Source of the DNA: Mycobacterium lehmannii
GTDB lineage: Bacteria > Actinomycetota > Actinomycetes > Mycobacteriales > Mycobacteriaceae
Reading direction: 5' to 3'
NCBI RefSeq assembly: GCF_002245535.1
Contig: NZ_NKCN01000014.1
Span: 1 to 64,000, forward strand
Length of the DNA: 64,000 nt
Shown here: positions 29,847 through 39,524 of the stretch, piece after piece
Layout of the letters: each line of letters begins with the position of its first letter
Position numbering within the stretch: the stretch's first letter is position 1
Position numbers and translations under genes: made by a program
The notes under the pieces: generated by a model
Seen by the model: the letters and a program-made list of their open reading frames with translations, nothing else
What the model was told of the DNA's origin: nothing
Databases searched by the model: none

Positions 29847-29902
29847 GTGCTGCGAACCGACACGTCCGTCTCACAGCACCCGTACCCGTCGCCATGGCCC
29901 GA

Positions 29903-29908
29903 TACGGT
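29903..29908 (+). promoter_or_regulatory. -10 element TACGGT for the adenylate cyclase gene
   Basis: TACGGT is followed by 6 nt and GTG at 29915. This favours the GTG start over the in-frame ATG two codons later and predicts a leaderless mRNA. Confidence 0.45.
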
Positions 29909-29914
29909 TGACGC

Positions 29915-31570
29915 GTGGCCATGGAAGATCGACCGATCGGGCGGATCAGCGCATTCGTCCGGTGGGCCGCGCGCACCCCGTGGCCGGTGTTCACGCTGGG
30001 CATGGTGCAGGCCGACATCATCGGCGCCCTGCTGGTCTTCAGCTTCCTGCGATTCGGCCTGCCGCCCGAGGACCGCATCCAGCTGCAGGACCTGCCCGCC
30101 TTCAACCTGGCGGTCTTCCTCGGCTTTCTGTTCGTGTCCTTCACGATCGCGGCGTACTGGAGCCTGCGGCTGCTGATCCCGGTCATGCGTTGGCAACGCC
30201 GCGACATGCTGCTGGGCGACCGGGACCCGGCCGACACCGAACTGGCCCGCACCCGTGCGCTGAAGATGCCGTTCTACCGGTCGGTGATCAACGTCGCGAA
30301 CTGGTTCCTGGGTTCGGTGGTGTTCATCGTCGCCAGCTGGCCGGTGGCCAGCAAGTCGGCGCCGGTGGTGGCCGTCGCCACGGGGCTGGGCGCCACCGCG
30401 ACCGCAATCATCGGCTACCTGCAGTCCGAACGGGTGCTGCGGCCCGTCGCGGTGGCCGCGTTGCGCGGCGGCGTACCGGAGAACTTCCGCGCGCCCGGGG
30501 TGATTCTGCGCCAGGTGATGACGTGGGTGCTGTCCACCGCGGTCCCGATCATCGCGATCGTGCTGGCCGTGGTGGCCAGCAGATTCGGGGTCCTCACCGC
30601 TCCCGCCGACCGGCTGACCACCCCGATCCTGATCCTGTCGATCTCGGCGCTGGTGGTCGGGCTGGCGGGCACCGTGCTGGTGGCGATGTCGATCGCCGAT
30701 CCGCTGCGCCAGTTGCGCTGGGCGCTCGGCGAGGTGCAGCGCGGTAACTACAACGCCCACATGCAGATCTACGACGCCAGCGAGCTGGGGCTGCTGCAGG
30801 CGGGCTTCAACGACATGGTGCGCGACCTCGCCGAACGGCAACGCTTGCGCGACCTGTTCGGCCGCTACGTGGGCGAGGACGTGGCCCGGCGCGCACTGGA
30901 ACGCGGCACCGAACTCGGTGGTCAGGAACGCGACGTCGCGGTGCTGTTCGTCGACCTGGTCGGATCCACACAGCTGGCGTCGACCATCCCCGCCGCCGAG
31001 GTCGTCAACCTGCTCAACGATTTCTTCCGCGTCGTGGTCGACACCGTCAACCGCCACGGCGGCTTTGTCAACAAGTTCCAGGGCGATGCGGCGCTGGCCA
31101 TCTTCGGCGCGCCGATCGAGCATCCCGACGCGTGCGGCGGCGCGCTGGCGGCCTCACGGGAACTGCACGACGAGCTGATCGAGGTGCTGGCCCAGACGGA
31201 GTTCGGCATCGGGGTGTCGGCAGGCCGCGCGATCGCCGGGCACATCGGTGCCCAGGCCCGCTTCGAGTACACCGTGATCGGTGATCCGGTCAACGAAGCG
31301 GCGCGGCTGACCGAGTTGGCCAAGCTGGAGGAGGGCCACGTCCTGGCCTCGGCGATCGCGGTCAGCGGCGCCCTGGACGCCGAAGCGCTGTGTTGGGACG
31401 TCGGCGAGATCGTCGAACTCCGTGGCCGTGTGGCCCCGACACAGTTGGCACGGCCGCTGAACCTGCTCGGCTCCGACGGCGCCCGCCCCGAGCAGACCGA
31501 AACAGATCAGGCGGACGGCGACGCTGAGCAAGGCGCCGAACGTGAAGTTGTTTCCGAAGAATCACGCTGA
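29915..31570 (+). CDS. membrane class III adenylate cyclase with HAMP domain (Rv3645-type)
   Basis: This 551-residue protein makes cAMP. Six hydrophobic helices lie in about residues 25-235, a HAMP domain in about 235-290 (SIADPLRQLRWALGEVQRGN) and the cyclase domain from about 330. It keeps the metal Asp residues (FVDLVGST and GDAAL), the adenine-selecting Lys in NKFQGD and the transition-state Asn/Arg in GDPVNEAARL, so it should be active. The Rv3645 family is the main cAMP source linked to fatty-acid stress and intrinsic drug tolerance. Its product would act through Crp, encoded at 54489. Confidence 0.93.
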   Translation: MAMEDRPIGRISAFVRWAARTPWPVFTLGMVQADIIGALLVFSFLRFGLPPEDRIQLQDLPAFNLAVFLGFLFVSFTIAAYWSLRLLIPVMRWQRRDMLLGDRDPADTELARTRALKMPFYRSVINVANWFLGSVVFIVASWPVASKSAPVVAVATGLGATATAIIGYLQSERVLRPVAVAALRGGVPENFRAPGVILRQVMTWVLSTAVPIIAIVLAVVASRFGVLTAPADRLTTPILILSISALVVGLAGTVLVAMSIADPLRQLRWALGEVQRGNYNAHMQIYDASELGLLQAGFNDMVRDLAERQRLRDLFGRYVGEDVARRALERGTELGGQERDVAVLFVDLVGSTQLASTIPAAEVVNLLNDFFRVVVDTVNRHGGFVNKFQGDAALAIFGAPIEHPDACGGALAASRELHDELIEVLAQTEFGIGVSAGRAIAGHIGAQARFEYTVIGDPVNEAARLTELAKLEEGHVLASAIAVSGALDAEALCWDVGEIVELRGRVAPTQLARPLNLLGSDGARPEQTETDQADGDAEQGAEREVVSEESR

Positions 31571-31597
31571 TCTCGAGCACAAGCTCACATTCGCGGG

Positions 31598-34432
31598 CTA
31601 GCTCTTCTTGGCGGCTTTCTTGGCTCCTGCCTTCTTCGCCGTCTTCTTCGCCCCCGCCTTCTTCGTCCGCTTCACCGGACCGCGCGCGCGACGGTCGGCG
31701 AGCAGTTCGGCGGCGCGTTCGTCGGTGATCGACAAGACGTCGTCGCCCTTGCGCAGGCTGGCGTTGGTCTCCCCGTCGGTGACATACGGGCCGAACCGGC
31801 CGTCCTTGATCACCATCGGCTTGCCGGTCGCCGGATCCTCACCGAGTTCACGCAACGGCGGGGCCGCAGCCCGCTGACCGCCACGGCGCTTGGGTTCGGC
31901 ATAGATCTTCAAGGCCTCATCGAGCGTGATGTCGAACATCTGCTCTTCGGTGGCCAGCGAGCGAGAGTCCGTGCCGCGCTTGAGGTATGGGCCGTAGCGG
32001 CCGTTCTGCGCGGTGATCTCCTCGCCTGTGTTCGGGTCGACGCCGACGACACGCGGCAGCGACAACAGCCGCAGCGCATCCTCCAGCGTCACCGTCTCCA
32101 GATCCATCGACCGCAACAGCGAACCGGTGCGAGGCTTCGGACCCGTCGGCTTCTTGCCCTTCTTCGCCGTCGACCCGGCCTCGCCGTCGTCGGGCGGTTC
32201 GGGCAGAACCTCGGTGACGTACGGACCGTAACGACCGTCCTTGGCGACGATCTCGTGCCCGGTCTCGGGGTCGACGCCCAGCGATCGGCCTTCTTGCGGT
32301 GTGGCGAAAAGCTTTTCGGCAAGCTCGAGGGTCAGCTCGTCGGGGGTGAGGTCGTCCTTGAGGTTGGCCCGCTGCGGTTTGAGCTCGCCGGACTCACCGT
32401 CCTCGTCGGGGACCATCCGCTCCAGGTACGCACCGTTCTTGCCCACCCGCACGTAGATCGGTCGGCCCTGATCGTCGTCGAACAGCTTGATGGAGTTGAT
32501 CTGTCGGGCGTCGATCTCCTCGAGGTTCACCCCGACGAGCTTCTTGAGCCCGCCCGAGCGGGCGATCGAGTCCTCGACCCCGTGATCGCCGCCGAAGTAG
32601 AAGTTGTTGAGCCAATTGGTCCGTCGCTCGTTGCCGGCGGCGATCTCGTCGAGCTCGTCTTCCATCGCCGCGGTGAACCCGTAGTCGACGAGGCGGCCGA
32701 AGTGCTGTTCGAGCAGCCCGATGACGGCGAACGCCACCCACGACGGCACCAGCGCGCTGCCCCGCTTCACGACGTACCCGCGGTCCTGGATCGTCTTGAT
32801 GATCGACGAGTACGTCGACGGCCTGCCGATGCCGAGGTCCTCGAGAGCCTTGATCAGCGAAGCCTCGGTATAGCGGGCGGGCGGCGCGGTGTTGTGCCCG
32901 TCGGCGGTGAGCTCCTTGGCGTCGACGCGCTGGCCCTGCTCGAGATTCGGCAGCCGGCTCTCGGCGTCGTCGGCCTCGCCGCCTGCCTGCTCGTCGATGC
33001 TCTCCACGTAGGCCTTCAAGAAGCCCGCGAAGGTGATGGTGCGGCCGCTGGCGTTGAAGACGACCTGCTCTCCACCGACGGCGGAGCCGTCAATCGAGCG
33101 GGAGCTCGCGGTTCCGGAGATCCGCAGGCTCAGCGTCGTGCCCCGCGCGTCGGCCATCTGGGAGGCCACGGTGCGCTGCCAGATCAGCTCGTAGAGCCGG
33201 AACTCGTCGGTGTCGAGCGCACCGTGCAGCTGGCCCGGCGTGGAGAACACATCACCGGCGGGCCGGATGGCCTCGTGCGCCTCCTGGGCGTTCTTCACCT
33301 TGCGGGTGTACTGCCGCGGCGACGGATGCAGATACTCCTCGCCGTAGAGCTGACGGGCCTGATTGCGGGCTGCTTCCACCGCACTCGCCGACAACGTCGT
33401 CGAGTCGGTGCGCATATAGGTGATGTAGCCGTTCTCATAGAGCCGCTGCGCGATGCTCATCGTGCGCTCCGAGGAGAACCGCAGCTTGCGGCCCGCCTCC
33501 TGCTGCAGCGTCGAGGTCATGAACGGCGCGTACGGCCTGCGGGTGTAGGGCTTCTGCTCGACCGAGCTGACCGCCAGCTGCGCCCCGCGCAAACCGCCCG
33601 CCAACGCCGTCGCCGCGGCCTGGTCCAGCACCAGCACCTCGTCGGGCTTTTTCACCTGGCCCAGCGAGTCGAAGTCGCGGCCGGTGGCCACGCGGCGCCC
33701 GTCGACCGTGTTCAGCTTGGCGGTGAACGTCGGCGGCGAGGCCTGCGGGTCGGAGACACTGGCGTCGAGTTCGGCGGTGACGTCCCAGTACCCCGCGCTG
33801 CGGAACGCCATCCGTTCGCGTTCGCGCTGCACGATGATGCGCGTTGCCACCGACTGCACCCGGCCGGCCGACAATTTCGGCGCAACCTTCTTCCACAGGA
33901 CCGGGCTGACCTCGTAGCCGTACAACCGGTCCAGGATGCGGCGTGTCTCCTGCGCGTCGACCAGGTCGTTGTCCAGGTCGCGGGGGTCCTCGGCGGCTGC
34001 GCGGATGGCCGGTTCGGTGATCTCGTGAAACACCATCCGCTTGACGGGGATGCGGGGCTTGAGCGTCTCGAGCAGATGCCAGGCGATCGCCTCGCCCTCG
34101 CGGTCGCCGTCCGTGGCCAGATACAGCTCGTCGACGTTCTTGAGCAGGTCTTTCAGCTCGGCGACCGTGCTCTTCTTCTCGGGGCTGATGATGTAGAGCG
34201 GCTCGAAGTTGTGGTCGACGTCCACCCCGAGGCGGGCCCACGGCTCGGATTTGTACTTCGCAGGCACGTCGGCGGCGTTGCGGGGCAGGTCTCGGATGTG
34301 CCCACGGGACGACTCGACGATGTAATTGGAGCCCAGGTAGCCCGCTATCTTGCGCGCCTTGGTAGGCGACTCGACTATGACGAGCCGCCGGACGCTTCCG
34401 TTACGGCCGCTGCCGCGGTCCCCATCAGCCAC
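31598..34432 (-). CDS. topA: DNA topoisomerase I
   Basis: This 944-residue type IA topoisomerase relaxes negative supercoils. It has a Toprim domain with DGDREG near residue 108, the catalytic Tyr 339 in YITYMRTDS, and repeated C-terminal topo-C repeats (YGPYV, GPYLKRG) in place of zinc fingers. It ends in a Lys/Ala-rich basic tail (KKAGAKKTAKKAGAKK), as in other mycobacteria. Tyr 339 matches the position known for M. smegmatis TopA. GTG at 34432 is the start. It converges with the cyclase gene. Confidence 0.97.
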   Translation of the reverse strand: MADGDRGSGRNGSVRRLVIVESPTKARKIAGYLGSNYIVESSRGHIRDLPRNAADVPAKYKSEPWARLGVDVDHNFEPLYIISPEKKSTVAELKDLLKNVDELYLATDGDREGEAIAWHLLETLKPRIPVKRMVFHEITEPAIRAAAEDPRDLDNDLVDAQETRRILDRLYGYEVSPVLWKKVAPKLSAGRVQSVATRIIVQRERERMAFRSAGYWDVTAELDASVSDPQASPPTFTAKLNTVDGRRVATGRDFDSLGQVKKPDEVLVLDQAAATALAGGLRGAQLAVSSVEQKPYTRRPYAPFMTSTLQQEAGRKLRFSSERTMSIAQRLYENGYITYMRTDSTTLSASAVEAARNQARQLYGEEYLHPSPRQYTRKVKNAQEAHEAIRPAGDVFSTPGQLHGALDTDEFRLYELIWQRTVASQMADARGTTLSLRISGTASSRSIDGSAVGGEQVVFNASGRTITFAGFLKAYVESIDEQAGGEADDAESRLPNLEQGQRVDAKELTADGHNTAPPARYTEASLIKALEDLGIGRPSTYSSIIKTIQDRGYVVKRGSALVPSWVAFAVIGLLEQHFGRLVDYGFTAAMEDELDEIAAGNERRTNWLNNFYFGGDHGVEDSIARSGGLKKLVGVNLEEIDARQINSIKLFDDDQGRPIYVRVGKNGAYLERMVPDEDGESGELKPQRANLKDDLTPDELTLELAEKLFATPQEGRSLGVDPETGHEIVAKDGRYGPYVTEVLPEPPDDGEAGSTAKKGKKPTGPKPRTGSLLRSMDLETVTLEDALRLLSLPRVVGVDPNTGEEITAQNGRYGPYLKRGTDSRSLATEEQMFDITLDEALKIYAEPKRRGGQRAAAPPLRELGEDPATGKPMVIKDGRFGPYVTDGETNASLRKGDDVLSITDERAAELLADRRARGPVKRTKKAGAKKTAKKAGAKKAAKKS

Positions 34433-34566
34433 CTTTTACTTACGCTCCACTTCTTTGGTCACCCACAGCGCAGAATTCCGCGTCCGGCGGAGAATCAACC
34501 CTGTCGGCAACTGACAATTTCGCACCCCGCGCCAACCGACGCAAACGGACCCCCTCCGAACAGCGG

Positions 34567-35157
34567 TCAGACCCGCGGCCATTCTCCGAACGCCTCCACA
34601 CTGCCAGGAGGTTCCCCCACGTTCTCTACCAGGCGCGATAGCCGGCGTCGACCGCTGATCCGCAGGGCCGGGCGCGACCCGCGGGTACCGATCAGCGTCG
34701 GCGCGATTCCCACCCGCATCATCGCCGACGCGAGCGGCGAATGCGTGTCCGGTGCGTGCGGGTCCAGCCCGAGCAGATAACGGTTTGCTTCGGGTGTGCC
34801 CGCGGCCAGGGTCCAGGCCCGAAGCTCGCGCGGCCCGGGCAACCAGTTCGGCGGGACGGTCTTGACCGCACCCCGGGTCCAGCCCGCCGCGATCTCCACC
34901 AGTCTGCTGTCGACCGCGGTGCGCACCAGCGGGGTGTTCTCGTCGGTGCGGGCGATCTCGGGTTCCAGACCGGCCTCGACGATCATCTCGGCCAGCGCCT
35001 CGGCCCGCCAGTGACGGTCGACGACGACCGACAGCCGCGCACCCTGCTCGGTGCCGGAACCCACCAGGACAACCTGGCCAGGTCCGGCGAGCAGCCCGGT
35101 GAGGTCGGCCACCGCGGGGGGCACCGACTCCGCCGAGAAGAACGACAGCTGGCTCAC
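34567..35157 (-). CDS. conserved actinobacterial protein (Rv3647c-type)
   Basis: This 196-residue soluble protein begins VSQLSFFSAESVPPAVADLTG. No catalytic motif or membrane helix is seen. The N-terminal 80 residues resemble an alpha/beta fold; the C-terminal part has NWLPGPRELRAWTLAAG. GTG at 35157 matches the known start of the family. The gene always lies between topA and cspA in mycobacteria, but its function is unknown. Confidence 0.8.
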   Translation of the reverse strand: MSQLSFFSAESVPPAVADLTGLLAGPGQVVLVGSGTEQGARLSVVVDRHWRAEALAEMIVEAGLEPEIARTDENTPLVRTAVDSRLVEIAAGWTRGAVKTVPPNWLPGPRELRAWTLAAGTPEANRYLLGLDPHAPDTHSPLASAMMRVGIAPTLIGTRGSRPALRISGRRRLSRLVENVGEPPGSVEAFGEWPRV

Positions 35158-35223
35158 AAACCGACAGTAAGCCAGGTACCGGCCGCAGCCGTGGCGGCCG
35201 TGCCGAAGCGCGCCGGAATAGCG

Positions 35224-35264
35224 AACACCCCGCGGCGTTCGGTTCTCGACGCTCGCGGGGTGTT
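35224..35264 (-). terminator. long hairpin terminator after cspA
   Basis: Perfect 11-bp arms (35224-35234 and 35254-35264) enclose a further GCGT/ACGC pairing. The hairpin lies 24 bp after the cspA stop. It has no T-tract, as is common for mycobacterial hairpin terminators. Confidence 0.65.
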
Positions 35265-35287
35265 GCCTTTCGATCGTGCTGGTCGCG

Positions 35288-35491
35288 CTAGACGGCCCGA
35301 ACACCGGTGGCCTGGGGCCCCTTGGGGCTCTGGCCAACCTCGAACTCGACCTTCTGGTTCTCCTCCAGGGTGCGGAAGCCGCTGCCCTGAATCTCCGTGT
35401 AGTGGACAAAAACGTCAGCGGAGCCGTCCTCCGGGGCGATGAAGCCGAAGCCCTTCTCCGCGTTGAACCACTTCACAGTTCCCTGTGGCAT
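35288..35491 (-). CDS. cspA: cold-shock-domain RNA chaperone
   Basis: This 67-residue single cold-shock domain keeps both RNA-binding motifs, KGFGFI (RNP1) and VFVHY (RNP2). It starts [17 protein letters not shown] at 35491 has AGGAA close upstream, and longer frames would only add non-family sequence. It binds single-stranded RNA or DNA and resolves structure. High expression is expected. A strong hairpin follows it. Confidence 0.96.
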   Translation of the reverse strand: MPQGTVKWFNAEKGFGFIAPEDGSADVFVHYTEIQGSGFRTLEENQKVEFEVGQSPKGPQATGVRAV

Positions 35492-35768
35492 TTCCTGTTG
35501 TTTCCTTCTCTTATTCACCGGGTGCGGTCCACCGTGTTTCGGTACACCGGGCCCGTTCCGACCGCTCTCCTTCGTGGAAGCTCGGAACTCAACCCGACCT
35601 ACAACCCTCGCAGGAACCGCGATCGCAACGTCGATCCTGCGAGTGCTAATACACGAACACAGAAGCTGCGACCGCGATAAGTCAATCACGTTCGTGGCTG
35701 CGGCGACAGTCTCGGCGTTTCAAATGGGGAACAATTCGCCTAAAGAGGTCTATCGGGAAGGATGATCG
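35492..35768. promoter_or_regulatory. divergent leader and promoter region of cspA and the helicase gene
   Basis: This 277 bp region has no convincing gene. On the minus strand TTGACT near 35687-35682 could be a cspA -35, giving a long 5' leader like those of other cold-shock genes, but no clear -10 at 17 bp was found. On the plus strand AAGGA precedes the helicase ATG. Confidence 0.35.
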
Positions 35769-38096
35769 ATGGCTGATTTCGGCCGCGAGCTGCTCGCGTG
35801 CGCGGTCGAAGGCACGGTTGCAGGCGGCCCGAATCCGCTGCGCCACGTCGCAGATATCCCACCGCGCCGGGGTCGCCCGATGGGGTGGCCATGTTGGGCC
35901 GACCCAGATGTGGTGCGGGCGTTCGTTGATCGGGGCATCGAGGCCCCGTGGTCACATCAACTGGCCGCCGCCGAGCTCGCTCACGGTGGGCGCCATGTCG
36001 TACTGTGCACCGGCACGGCGTCGGGCAAGTCGCTTGCCTACCAGTTGCCGATATTGACAGACCTGAAGGCGAATCCGCGGTCGCGGGCGCTGTATCTGTC
36101 GCCGACGAAAGCGCTCGGCCACGACCAACTCCGGTCGGCGGTGACGCTCACCGAGGCGGTAGGGTTGTCCGACGTCGCACCGTGCGCCTATGACGGCGAC
36201 AGCCACAGCGACGTGCGACGGTTCGCGCGGGAACGGTCGCGCTGGATCTTCTCCAACCCCGACATGATTCATCTGTCACTGCTGCGCAACCACGCCCGGT
36301 GGGCGGTGTTCCTGCGCAACCTGAGCTACATCGTCGTCGACGAATGCCATTACTATCGCGGCATTTTTGGTTCGAACGTGGCGATGGTGCTGCGGCGGCT
36401 GTTGCGGCTGTGCGCCCGCTACTCGCCCAGCGGCGGGGTGCCCACCGTGGTCTTCGCCAGCGCCACGACGGCCTCGCCGGCCCAGACCGCCTCCGAACTG
36501 ATCGGTCAAACGGTCGCCGAGGTCACCGAGGACGGGTCACCGCAGGGTGCCCGCACCGTCGCGCTGTGGGAGCCTCCGCTGCTCGACGACGTGGTGGGGG
36601 AAAACGGGGCCCCGGTAAGGCGTTCGGCGGGAGCCGAAGCCGCCAGCGTGATGGCCGACCTGGTCGCCGAGGGCGCCAGGATGCTGACGTTCGTGCGGTC
36701 GCGGCGCGGCGCCGAGCTGACCGCGTTGGGGGCACGGGCGCGATTACAGGAAAAGGCGCCCGATCTCGCCGACCGGGTGGCTTCGTATCGCGCCGGTTAT
36801 CTGTCCGAAGACCGCCGCGCGCTCGAGCGCGCGCTGACCGACGGCGAACTGCGGGGACTGGCGACGACGAACGCGTTGGAGTTGGGTGTCGACATCGCCG
36901 GTCTGGACGCCGTTGTCCTCGCCGGGTTTCCGGGAACCGTGACATCGTTCTGGCAACAGGCGGGCCGCTCGGGGCGGCGCGGTCAGGGCGCGCTGATCGT
37001 GCTGATCGCCCGCGACGATCCGCTCGACACCTACCTGGTGCACCACCCGTCGGCACTGCTGGACAAGCCGATCGAGCGCGTCGTCATCGATCCGACCAAC
37101 CCGTATGTGCTTGGGCCACAACTGCTCTGCGCTGCTGCCGAACTTCCGCTCACCGATGCCGAGGTGCGGATGTGGAACGCCGAGAACGTGGCTGCGACGC
37201 TCGTCGACGACGGACTGCTGCGGCGACGGGCCAACGGTTACTTCCCCACACCCGGAATGGATCCGCATCCGGCTGTCGACATCCGCGGGTCGTCCGGCGG
37301 TCAGATCGCGATCCTGGAGGCCGGCACGGGACGCATGCTCGGCAGTACCGGGGCGGGCCAGGCGCCCGCTTCTGTCCATCCCGGAGCGGTGTATCTGCAC
37401 CAGGGCGAGACCTATGTCGTCGACTCCCTCGACTTCGAGGACGGCGTGGCCTTCGTGCACGCCGATGATCCCGGTTACACCACCACCGCGCGGGAGGTCA
37501 CCGACATCGCGGTCACCGGGCACGGTGAGCGAAAGACGTTCGGCGCGGTCACTGTTGGGCTTGTCCCTGTTTCGGTGAGCAACACGGTGACCGGTTACCT
37601 GCGCCGACACCTGACGGGTGAGGTGATCGACTTCGTCGAACTCGAGATGCCCACCCGCACACTGGACACCATGGCCGTGATGTGCACGATCACACCAGAG
37701 GCCTTACAACACAACGGCATCGAATTGCTGCGTGCGCCCGGTGCGCTGCATGCCGCAGAGCACGCCGCGATCGGGCTGCTGCCGTTGGTCGCCAGTTGCG
37801 ATCGTGGCGACATCGGCGGTGTGTCGACGGCGGTCGGGCCCGTGCAGGGGCTGCCGACGATCTTCGTGTACGACGGCTACCCCGGCGGTGCGGGTTTCGC
37901 CGACCGCGGTTATCACCGGCTCACCACCTGGTGGGCCGCGACGGCCGATGCGATCGAGGCGTGTGAGTGTCCGGCGGGCTGCCCGTCGTGCGTGCAGTCG
38001 CCCAAGTGCGGCAACGGGAACGATCCGCTGGACAAGGAGGGCGCGGTGCGGGTGCTGCGGTTGGTGTTGCGCGAGATATCCCAACGGTCCGGCTGA
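35769..38096 (+). CDS. DEAD/DEAH helicase with DUF1998 C-terminus, MrfA-like (Rv3649-type)
   Basis: This 775-residue SF2 helicase has Walker A GTASGKS, the motif II variant DECHYYRG, and GRSGRRGQGALIVLIA as motif VI. The C-terminal DUF1998 part carries a four-Cys zinc site (CECPAGCPSC and KCGN). The Bacillus relative MrfA (YprA) is reported to repair mitomycin C damage with MrfB; no MrfB-like nuclease lies beside it here. ATG at 35769 follows AAGGA. It diverges from cspA. Confidence 0.9.
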   Translation: MADFGRELLACAVEGTVAGGPNPLRHVADIPPRRGRPMGWPCWADPDVVRAFVDRGIEAPWSHQLAAAELAHGGRHVVLCTGTASGKSLAYQLPILTDLKANPRSRALYLSPTKALGHDQLRSAVTLTEAVGLSDVAPCAYDGDSHSDVRRFARERSRWIFSNPDMIHLSLLRNHARWAVFLRNLSYIVVDECHYYRGIFGSNVAMVLRRLLRLCARYSPSGGVPTVVFASATTASPAQTASELIGQTVAEVTEDGSPQGARTVALWEPPLLDDVVGENGAPVRRSAGAEAASVMADLVAEGARMLTFVRSRRGAELTALGARARLQEKAPDLADRVASYRAGYLSEDRRALERALTDGELRGLATTNALELGVDIAGLDAVVLAGFPGTVTSFWQQAGRSGRRGQGALIVLIARDDPLDTYLVHHPSALLDKPIERVVIDPTNPYVLGPQLLCAAAELPLTDAEVRMWNAENVAATLVDDGLLRRRANGYFPTPGMDPHPAVDIRGSSGGQIAILEAGTGRMLGSTGAGQAPASVHPGAVYLHQGETYVVDSLDFEDGVAFVHADDPGYTTTAREVTDIAVTGHGERKTFGAVTVGLVPVSVSNTVTGYLRRHLTGEVIDFVELEMPTRTLDTMAVMCTITPEALQHNGIELLRAPGALHAAEHAAIGLLPLVASCDRGDIGGVSTAVGPVQGLPTIFVYDGYPGGAGFADRGYHRLTTWWAATADAIEACECPAGCPSCVQSPKCGNGNDPLDKEGAVRVLRLVLREISQRSG

Positions 38097-38147
38097 GGGT
38101 GTGGCAACCGCTGGTGCAGCACACCGAATCGTGGGCACGTGCGCCGG

Positions 38148-38153
38148 TAAGGT
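38148..38153 (+). promoter_or_regulatory. -10 element TAAGGT for the Rv3651-type gene
   Basis: TAAGGT is followed by 6 nt and ATG at 38160, which predicts a leaderless mRNA. Confidence 0.5.
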
Positions 38154-38159
38154 GGCCCT

Positions 38160-39185
38160 ATGACCCACGACTGGCTGCTCGTGGAGACGCTGGGCAGCGA
38201 GCCCGCGGTGGTCGCGCAGGGCCGTCGAACCCAGAATCTGATCCCGATCGGTGCCTTCCTGCGGCGCAATCCGCATCTGATGGCGGTCCAGACGGCGATC
38301 GGCGAAACGGTGCGCGCGCATCAAGGCTTGAGCAGCATCACCCCGAAGAACGACCGTGTCATCCGCACGGAGGTCGTGCAGATGACCGACGGCCGGATAC
38401 ATGGCGTACACGTGTGGATCGGGCCGCCCGACATGGAACCCCCGGAGCGCCCGGTGCCCGGGCCGCTGGTATGGAACCTCGACACCGGCATCGCCACCGG
38501 CACCCCCGAATCGCTGGCCAACAGCGGGTGGGAATCGCCTCAGGAACCGACGCATAACCGAACTTTCGCCGACGACCTGCCGATGCGTGAACTCAACCCC
38601 AGCGAGGCCAAGGTATTGACCATGGCGATCAAGCGCGAGCCCGGCACCGCGTTCTGCAGCACCTGGGACGTCACCGACCACCGCGGCGAAGCGATCAGCG
38701 TCGGGTTCGTGACGCGGGCGGTGCTGGAATCCGACGGCGACGGACCGGATCGGCTGCTGTGCCGAGCGATGAACTGGCGCAGCGAACGCGAGCAGGAGCG
38801 CCCGGAACAGGATCACCTCGCCCAGCGGATCCTCAACGGACTGGCCCAGCCTGGTGTGCACCGCGCCTTGGTCGACCCGACGAACTGGACCTTGTTGAAG
38901 TGGCTCGACGACCCGGCCCCGTTCTTCGACTGGCGGGTCAGCCTGGCGGGCGAACACGCGGTGCATCCCGACGACCGCGCCGAGATGGAGCGCATGGCCG
39001 TGGATTTCAGGACCGGTATCGCTTCCGGTGTACTGCGGATGACCGGCGTCGGTGGCCAGGAGTGGGCACCGGTGCACGTGACGGTGAACCGGGTCGAACT
39101 CGACGACGACGTGTATGCCGCGCTCGCGACGCTGCGCCGCCCCAATGACACCGAGTTCGCCGAAGCAGGCCGACGCACTTCCTAG
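38160..39185 (+). CDS. Rv3651-type protein, PAS/GAF-like sensor
   Basis: This 341-residue soluble protein has no membrane helix or catalytic motif. As I recall, the Rv3651 crystal structure showed PAS/GAF-like modules without an attached output domain. The layout here agrees: an N-terminal part with DGRIHGVHVWIGPP, then a Pro-rich linker, then PAS-like segments around PAPFFDWRVSLAGEH. It converges with the Tad locus, overlapping its last gene by 4 bp. The ligand and partner are unknown. Confidence 0.75.
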   Translation: MTHDWLLVETLGSEPAVVAQGRRTQNLIPIGAFLRRNPHLMAVQTAIGETVRAHQGLSSITPKNDRVIRTEVVQMTDGRIHGVHVWIGPPDMEPPERPVPGPLVWNLDTGIATGTPESLANSGWESPQEPTHNRTFADDLPMRELNPSEAKVLTMAIKREPGTAFCSTWDVTDHRGEAISVGFVTRAVLESDGDGPDRLLCRAMNWRSEREQERPEQDHLAQRILNGLAQPGVHRALVDPTNWTLLKWLDDPAPFFDWRVSLAGEHAVHPDDRAEMERMAVDFRTGIASGVLRMTGVGGQEWAPVHVTVNRVELDDDVYAALATLRRPNDTEFAEAGRRTS

Positions 39186-39493
39186 GTGCTGACATCGGCC
39201 GGGCCCGCGCGGGCCACCGCACGCGCAGCGCCCACACCGAAGCGGCCCAACGCGACCGGAACGTCGACGGCAACAACGATATCGACTTCGTCGACGTCGC
39301 ACCGCGCCATCTCGGCATCCATGGCATCGGTGACCGCGGCCGCCCACGAGCACGCTTGATCGCCACCGGCCGCAATCCGGTGGGCGGCGGCCAACGCGCC
39401 CAGGTCTGCGGCCGCCTGTGCGCGGTGTCGCGCCGATACCGCCACACCGAGGTAAGCGGCACCGATGGCGATCGCCACCACGATCGCGATCAT
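39182..39493 (-). CDS. small secreted TadE/Rv3654c-type protein of the Tad locus
   Basis: From ATG 39493 the protein has 103 residues: one hydrophobic helix (MIAIVVAIAIGAAYLG) then the family segment SARHRAQAAADLGALAAAHR. The same frame upstream encodes RAEQGSTTLIAAA, which looks like the true pilin-type N-terminus. No ATG, GTG or TTG precedes it nearby, so the real start may be a rare codon near 39530, coupled to the upstream stop at 39525. Its role is probably as a minor pilin or secreted factor. Confidence 0.7.
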   Translation of the reverse strand: MIAIVVAIAIGAAYLGVAVSARHRAQAAADLGALAAAHRIAAGGDQACSWAAAVTDAMDAEMARCDVDEVDIVVAVDVPVALGRFGVGAARAVARAGPADVST

Positions 39494-39524
39494 CGCAGCG
39501 GCAATGAGAGTGGTCGAACCCTGC

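Noticed and set aside
35641..35649. GAGTGCTAA, identical to one CIRCE half-site, upstream of cspA
   Set aside because: The second half at the 9-bp distance is absent on either side, so HrcA control is not supported.
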